DNA from: Stramenopiles sp. TOSAG23-2
Lineage: Eukaryota; Sar
Assembly: GCA_900128395.1 (NCBI GenBank)
Contig: LT649474.1
Coordinates: 1-24,002 of the forward strand
DNA: 24,002 nt
Direction of reading: 5' to 3'
Under the pieces are notes generated by a model that saw only the letters and a list, made by a program, of their open reading frames with translations, searched no databases and had not been told where the DNA came from. Position numbers and translations under genes: made by a program. Shown in pieces: positions 19,237 through 24,002 of the stretch (within the stretch, counting starts at the first letter, position 1; every line of letters begins with the position of its first letter).

Positions 19237-19710
19237 ACCGGATGTTTGGCTTGGTCTTTTTTTACCTTTTAGCGTTTTGGGAATTATCCAAAGATAGTAC
19301 AAGCAAGGTTGCCACTCGTAAATTTATACATTGACATTTTGTTATATACCTTTTAAAGTTATGCCGTATACATTGCAACGCTTAACTTTTTTCGGAGGTA
19401 TTCTAATTCCGGATTATTATAGTAAATAATGCAAGCCTATAAAACACTGTTATTAATATATATACTGTTTTACTGACTGTACTACAGAGTATTAATAAAT
19501 TAAGATGAAAGAAAAAGGCTGGGGATACAAGGATACAACAAGAAAAACACAAAGAAAGGAAAAGAAAAAGGACGTGTGAGGTGGCATATTAGTGTGTTCG
19601 TATTAATTTAACATGTACATTGAAAGAAACAAGTAAAAAATCTTTTTTTCTTTTCGTACACTACGATGTAACACTTTTATTAGGTTCATACTCGTACATT
19701 TTATAACACT

Positions 19711-22700
19711 TCAAAAAAAACGAACTTCAACGATTTGTTTATCCATTGAAAGTTCATCATTTCGCATGACTAATATTTTTTGTGACACAATACTAGACAC
19801 AAGCGACGCATGATCTTCAACTTGAATGAAATAAATGCCTGGACCAACATTAAACGGTTTATAAATACCATTTTTATCCGTATAGGCACTGCAAATTATG
19901 TTACCCATTGATGGAATATCACTAATATTAAGGCTTGTTACATTATCTTTGCACATGACTACTCGTACAAAATATTTATGTTGAGAATCGTCTTTGACTA
20001 CACGGCTATTTTTATAATCATTATCATTATCACTATCATCATTATAATTATTATTCTTACTATTACTTGTACCAATATAAATTCGTACCATTGGTAATGA
20101 GGATGTATACATCAATGTAGATGGATTTGAAGCTTGATTTAATGCCATGCAAACATCATTTAATAATTTCCCAACAACCGTTGAAACTTTCTCATCTTTT
20201 GGTTTTATTTTCTTCGACATAATGTCTATTATTTTCGTTTGTTTGCTAGGTATGATTTCTATCATTGATGCGGAATGCGATATATTGGAATGGACATTTC
20301 TTTTAGGACTAATTCCCTTCCGAGAGTGTTCATTTATGATTGGTATGGAATCAATATTCATTAAAGATGGCATTGATTTGGATAGTTTTTTTTCTTTTTT
20401 CATCATCCATAATCCACCAATGTCATTTAAAAAATCATCAGCTTCTTCCTCGTTATTTAATTCTAATATAGTATCTTCTTCTCCCTCATCCCCGTCATCA
20501 TGTGCCTGACTAACATCATTCCGTTCCTTCACTTCACCACCTAGCTCTAACGCTTCGATAGCTTTTGATGCGGAATTTAAAGCTTCATGAATATCATAAA
20601 CATTGTCATTTTTGTTTATATCTGGAAGTTTCATGGCTTTGCTTACAACTTGTAAACCTTTTTTAACACGTTTAGTATCATGTTCAAGAATGGAGTAGCT
20701 ATTTTCCAGCAATTCAATCTGTTCTACTGTCTTTCGTATGACATTTTGTTGCATCGGATCAGGTGTGAAAGGTAATGCCTTTGTTACAATATCAAACTCT
20801 TTTTCTATGATCCATTCATTATTGGCATCCAGCGGATTTTTCAATCGTATCCAAGAATTTTGAAACGGATCTTCAAGTTGTAACCATGTGGTTCCAATAA
20901 TTTCTTTTGCTCGCAATTCTTGCCCAGCAAATAAAACACCACACGTTCCTTTGTATATACCATTTTCTAAGATTGGAAAGCGTATGGTTACACGAGTTTG
21001 ATGAGTTGCTTGTGGAATAAATCGTTTATCAAAAAAGACGGTATTTGTTGCTGTTTTAGCATCAAAGCGTATTGGCATTATGATTTCGACATTGTTCTCG
21101 GCATTATTATTATAATCATTATATGATGTTAAAGGTTGTAATCGAACATTATTATTTTTGGAATTTGTCAATGCGCCACTAGGATGTTGCTTTGTGGTTG
21201 TTACTCGATTCGCCTTATCATCTTGATCTTTGCGTCGTTTTAGTAATTTTTTTAAACGAATAGCTGTGCTTAATGACAATCTATTTGTTGCATTTGCAAG
21301 CGTATTAGCTTTTGTTATGTCATTGCTATCATTATTATTCACAGGATAATGTTCTTCCTCCAACATATTGTCATTAATCTGTGTTGGTTCATCATCTTCG
21401 GGCTGCTCCATCATGGCTTTATCGTCGTCATTTTGACCATTGTCTTTAATATTGTTTTCATCCTCTGGTGCAAGACTTTGCCGACGATGAAGTTTTTGTT
21501 TTAACAACGAGAGAAAATGTAAGGATTCTTTATCAATAAGATTTTTGGTTGGAGTATCATTTGTAGTAGCTGACAAATCTAATGGTGGAACATTAGCTAA
21601 TGCTCGTTCTTTGGCTTTATCTTCTTTTTGCTTTTCTAATTCACGCTCTTTTTGACGACGTTTTCGTTTTAATTTTTCACGTAGTTTTTCATGATTTGTT
21701 TTTGCATCATCTTCAGCTTTTTTCTTTGCATTGGTTTCTGCATCATGAATTCGATCAATGTGATTATCAATCTTATTGTTGTATTGGTTTGCCTTTTCTG
21801 CTTTTTGTTGTTTCTTTTTCTCCAAGCGTTTTTGTAATAAATCATGATGATGTTCCATATCACCCTTTGCATCTTGATCTACATTCATAAGAGTTTCTTT
21901 CATTTTTCGCAACTCCTCATCAACTTTTTTATTTGTTTTTTCTTTCGCATGTTGTTTCATTTCTTTTTTTTGCTTAAGTTTTTCCATTAATTGATCATGC
22001 TTTGATTTAATTGCATCTTCTTCATTATGTTTCGCTTCATTGATTGTATCATATGCTTCTTGTTCTGCTTGATCAATTTGGTGTTGATTTTTGATTTTTT
22101 CTTTCTCCATACGCTTCTTATCTTCAATTTTCTTTTGCTTTTTTGCTTTCAACCGATCTTTTAAATGTTGATGATGTTTATCATGTTCTATTTCTACTTC
22201 CTCCTTCACAAATTCCATATTATGATCTAAATTTTTTGATATATTTTGAATAATTTGATCTGGATCCTCATTCGAGTCAAGAAGTGTTTCGTCTTCTTTA
22301 TTTTCTTTCGCACTATCATCCTCAGAATGTTGTTGTTTTTTCGTCGCTGTCAATCGTTGCTTTAAAGCAGGATCGACATCTCCTTCTTGCTCTAAATTTT
22401 TATTCGCTATAATATTTTTCTCATGATTTAATTGTACTTTTTCTTCTTTATTGTTATCATCAGTATTTAATTGTATTGACGGTTCATCGTCACCTTTTGC
22501 GGCGATTACTTTATGCAATCCTTTCATTTTCATTTTTCTGACCTTTTGTTGCCACTTGTTTTCTTTTTTAAACATTATATTTGTCCATTTTTTAACTGCT
22601 TCCATTGAAAAATCTTCATCATCATCATCTAGATCACTTATAGGATCCTCCTCCTCATCATTATTGGTATCAACATCGTTTTGACCGTTTGTACTTGTTG

Positions 22701-23922
22701 ATGATAATGGTGGCGGGGACATTGCATTCAAAACAGTATCATCAAAATCAACTGCATCTTCCACATTTTTATATCGAATAGTTGTATCATTCCATGAGTC
22801 TAGGTCATAAAGTTCATTTTGTTCTAAAATTTTCTTTGTAGTAGTCTTATATAATTCTTCGTGTGCATTCAAATCATCTTTTGTGATTGAATGTTGCATT
22901 TCATCTACATGATCTAATTTCTTCCATGCAATATACGACCTCGCAATTGATTCTTCAAGCGAACGTACTTTTGCATTTAATTTACGTTGTTTAAAGCTTG
23001 ATGTTGTTGCATTTAAGATTTCATCATCGCCAAATTTATCTTTTGCTTTTCTCTCTTCTTCTTCCTTTTCTTTCTGTTTAGTAAATTCTCCCCTTTCAAC
23101 CATAGCTTGTTCTAGATTTGCTTCTAACGCTTTTATTCTATCATGTAATACTTTTTGTTGTTCCTCTACATCTTCTTTAGTAAATGTATTTTCTGGTCGT
23201 TTTTTCTTCCTTTTCTGTCTTTTTTTCTTTTTCGATTTTAGCTTTGAAATGGTTTTCAACCCAATTAATTGAGGTTTTTTATTGGTTACATTGTTATTAT
23301 TATTATTTACATTTGTAGTATCATTTTTTATTTGATCAGGGTTTCTTGCATTTGTTGTTTCTTCGTCTTCTTCTTCTTCTTCCTCCACCTCCTCCTCCCC
23401 CTCTTCGATATCTTCATCAATATCACCCATCATACTATCACCCATACCACGATCATGAACCCATTTTTTTACTGCATTATAGGAAAAATCTTCATCTTCA
23501 TCCAATATGACATCATCATATAAAACAATATTATCTTCATGTTCATAATCATCACTTACATTACTGTTATTATTACTATGATCACTACCATACATATTTT
23601 CACCATTATCATCATCACTTTGTAATCCATCATCGTCCATATCTATGTTGTAAGTTTCTCCATCATTATCTTTATATGAAAGTATCGATAGCTTCTTTTT
23701 CTTCTTCTCTACACCATGCTCAACTACATGTTCTAAATCTTTTACTGTAATAAATCTTTTATTTCCACTTATTTTGAAAAAATACGCTTCACTAGTACCG
23801 GATGATAATAACGGTACTAAATTAAATAAAAATGGTCGTGAAATAATTTCTTGCACGACATCACTACGATCTTTTGCTAAAAAGTTAGAAGATGAAACAG
23901 ATGAAGTCATTTTACACCGCAT
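19711..23922 (-). CDS. Large charged protein with repeated Leu/Lys motifs; N-terminus misplaced by fold-back
   Basis: The frame gives 1403 residues from the ATG at 23922, but residues before about 14 probably do not belong. The reliable part starts at LAKDRSDVVQEI, followed by a second degenerate EF-hand (AYFFKISGNKRFITVKDLEHV). Then come acidic and Asn-rich stretches, two copies of DEDFS-x2-AVKKW (143-154 and 435-446), and a Lys/Glu coiled-coil zone with about seven L-x2-[KR]-L-x2-[KR][KR]-type blocks 50-70 residues apart (LKQRL 520, LKDRL 587, LMEKL 645, LQKRL 696, LREKL 747, LKQKL 807, IRLKKLLKRR 889). Residues ~975-1045 look like a beta-rich domain (GIYKGTCGVLFAGQEL). The end (~1340-1403) resembles a carboxypeptidase-regulatory-like fold (YTDKNGIYKPFNVGPGIYFI). 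No enzyme domain or signal peptide is seen. A cytoskeletal or scaffold role is a guess. Confidence 0.8.
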   Translation of the reverse strand: MRCKMTSSVSSSNFLAKDRSDVVQEIISRPFLFNLVPLLSSGTSEAYFFKISGNKRFITVKDLEHVVEHGVEKKKKKLSILSYKDNDGETYNIDMDDDGLQSDDDNGENMYGSDHSNNNSNVSDDYEHEDNIVLYDDVILDEDEDFSYNAVKKWVHDRGMGDSMMGDIDEDIEEGEEEVEEEEEEDEETTNARNPDQIKNDTTNVNNNNNNVTNKKPQLIGLKTISKLKSKKKKRQKRKKKRPENTFTKEDVEEQQKVLHDRIKALEANLEQAMVERGEFTKQKEKEEEERKAKDKFGDDEILNATTSSFKQRKLNAKVRSLEESIARSYIAWKKLDHVDEMQHSITKDDLNAHEELYKTTTKKILEQNELYDLDSWNDTTIRYKNVEDAVDFDDTVLNAMSPPPLSSTSTNGQNDVDTNNDEEEDPISDLDDDDEDFSMEAVKKWTNIMFKKENKWQQKVRKMKMKGLHKVIAAKGDDEPSIQLNTDDNNKEEKVQLNHEKNIIANKNLEQEGDVDPALKQRLTATKKQQHSEDDSAKENKEDETLLDSNEDPDQIIQNISKNLDHNMEFVKEEVEIEHDKHHQHLKDRLKAKKQKKIEDKKRMEKEKIKNQHQIDQAEQEAYDTINEAKHNEEDAIKSKHDQLMEKLKQKKEMKQHAKEKTNKKVDEELRKMKETLMNVDQDAKGDMEHHHDLLQKRLEKKKQQKAEKANQYNNKIDNHIDRIHDAETNAKKKAEDDAKTNHEKLREKLKRKRRQKERELEKQKEDKAKERALANVPPLDLSATTNDTPTKNLIDKESLHFLSLLKQKLHRRQSLAPEDENNIKDNGQNDDDKAMMEQPEDDEPTQINDNMLEEEHYPVNNNDSNDITKANTLANATNRLSLSTAIRLKKLLKRRKDQDDKANRVTTTKQHPSGALTNSKNNNVRLQPLTSYNDYNNNAENNVEIIMPIRFDAKTATNTVFFDKRFIPQATHQTRVTIRFPILENGIYKGTCGVLFAGQELRAKEIIGTTWLQLEDPFQNSWIRLKNPLDANNEWIIEKEFDIVTKALPFTPDPMQQNVIRKTVEQIELLENSYSILEHDTKRVKKGLQVVSKAMKLPDINKNDNVYDIHEALNSASKAIEALELGGEVKERNDVSQAHDDGDEGEEDTILELNNEEEADDFLNDIGGLWMMKKEKKLSKSMPSLMNIDSIPIINEHSRKGISPKRNVHSNISHSASMIEIIPSKQTKIIDIMSKKIKPKDEKVSTVVGKLLNDVCMALNQASNPSTLMYTSSLPMVRIYIGTSNSKNNNYNDDSDNDNDYKNSRVVKDDSQHKYFVRVVMCKDNVTSLNISDIPSMGNIICSAYTDKNGIYKPFNVGPGIYFIQVEDHASLVSSIVSQKILVMRNDELSMDKQIVEVRFF

Positions 23923-24002
23923 ATTCAGTATATTAGATAGAAGTAAAACTGGTAGATTGGTTCGTTCTGATATAACAGTATTAGCAAAAGATCGTAGTGA
24001 TG
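23859..24002. repeat. Perfect inverted repeat (at least 22 bp arms, 100-nt spacer) at window edge
   Basis: Bases 23859-23880 are the exact reverse complement of 23981-24002. The second arm is cut by the window end, so its true length is unknown. The arm encodes LAKDRSD in frame on both strands: on minus within the large gene, and on plus after the EF-hand of the spacer. Confidence 0.97.
23882..24002 (+). other. EF-hand coding fragment in inverted orientation
   Basis: The plus strand is open from before 23882 to the edge and encodes an EF-hand: helix DEVILHRIFSIL, then a 12-residue loop DRSKTGRLVRSD (23936-23971) with Gly at position 6 and Asp at 12, then ITVLAKDRSD. Through the repeat, LAKDRSD continues in the same phase into the minus-strand VVQEIISRPFLF and the second EF-hand. 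This order (EF-hand, ~30-residue linker, EF-hand) is a common paired arrangement in oomycete-type proteins. The fragment therefore looks like the missing N-terminus of the large gene, in flipped orientation. The minus-strand reading of the same bases (MRCKMTSSVSSSNF) has no such pattern. Confidence 0.7.

Larger units (their letters stand above)
18622..19710. other. Gene-free spacer with repeats
   Basis: About 1.1 kb between two genes on the same strand: promoter of the secreted Cys-rich protein on the left, terminator region side of nothing obvious on the right, and the 3' flank of the large charged-protein gene at its right end. It holds a possible inverted-repeat element, a 14-bp tandem repeat and a 54-bp tandem duplication. 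A 63-codon frame across the duplication exists only because 54 is a multiple of three; I do not call it a gene. Confidence 0.5.

Noticed and set aside
19111-19302. 63-codon minus frame with an 18-residue repeat
   Set aside because: It is simply the 54-bp tandem duplication read through in one frame; no other support.

Overview
This window is nuclear DNA from an AT-rich, intron-poor protist, most likely a stramenopile. The evidence is as follows. Genes are monocistronic, lie on both strands and are separated by roughly 0.3-1 kb of AT-rich sequence. There are secretory signal peptides, Asn- and Glu-rich low-complexity runs, one clear GT-AG intron, and protein architectures I associate with oomycetes and their relatives: a multi-span LRR protein ending in a Notch-like LNR module, a paired EF-hand of oomycete type, and a secreted protein with a GVDCGG cysteine motif. 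All three standard stop codons are used (TGA in six of nine genes), so the code looks standard. I cannot name the species.

Layout. 3-1955 (+): C-terminal part of an OGT/SPINDLY-type (GT41) glycosyltransferase, open at the left edge. 2232-4217 (+): secretory/lysosomal beta-hexosaminidase (GH20). 4525-6844 (-): two-exon EF-hand-like protein. 7653-9896 (+): secreted coiled-coil protein with only four cysteines. 10325-11071 (+): small basic protein of unknown function. 11518-13806 (-): three-part protein with a LYR-like N-terminus, a SirB1/FBXO21-type transglutaminase-like middle and a C-terminal ApaG domain. 14338-16320 (+): multi-span membrane LRR protein with an LNR tail. 17212-18609 (-): secreted, very basic protein with two tandem six-cysteine modules. 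19711-23922 (-): large charged protein with repeated Leu/Lys motifs.

The gene-poor stretches are mostly plain AT-rich spacers. Exceptions are a GC-rich hairpin (7046-7075), a (TA)15 run (11433-11462), repeated GACCCGG motifs (16581-17173), a possible 161-bp element with 15-bp inverted ends (18853-19013), and a 54-bp tandem duplication (19129-19236).

The most informative anomaly is at the right edge. A perfect inverted repeat of at least 22 bp (23859-23880 and 23981-24002) flanks 101 bp (23881-23980, 100 bases between arms) whose plus strand encodes a good EF-hand. That EF-hand joins in frame, through the repeat, to the minus-strand gene. The simplest reading is a fold-back chimera (assembly or whole-genome amplification), so the apparent start of the last gene is probably wrong and its real N-terminus carries an EF-hand.

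I see no convincing multi-gene system. The first two genes both concern GlcNAc (transfer and removal), but adjacency in such a genome is weak evidence for a shared role.
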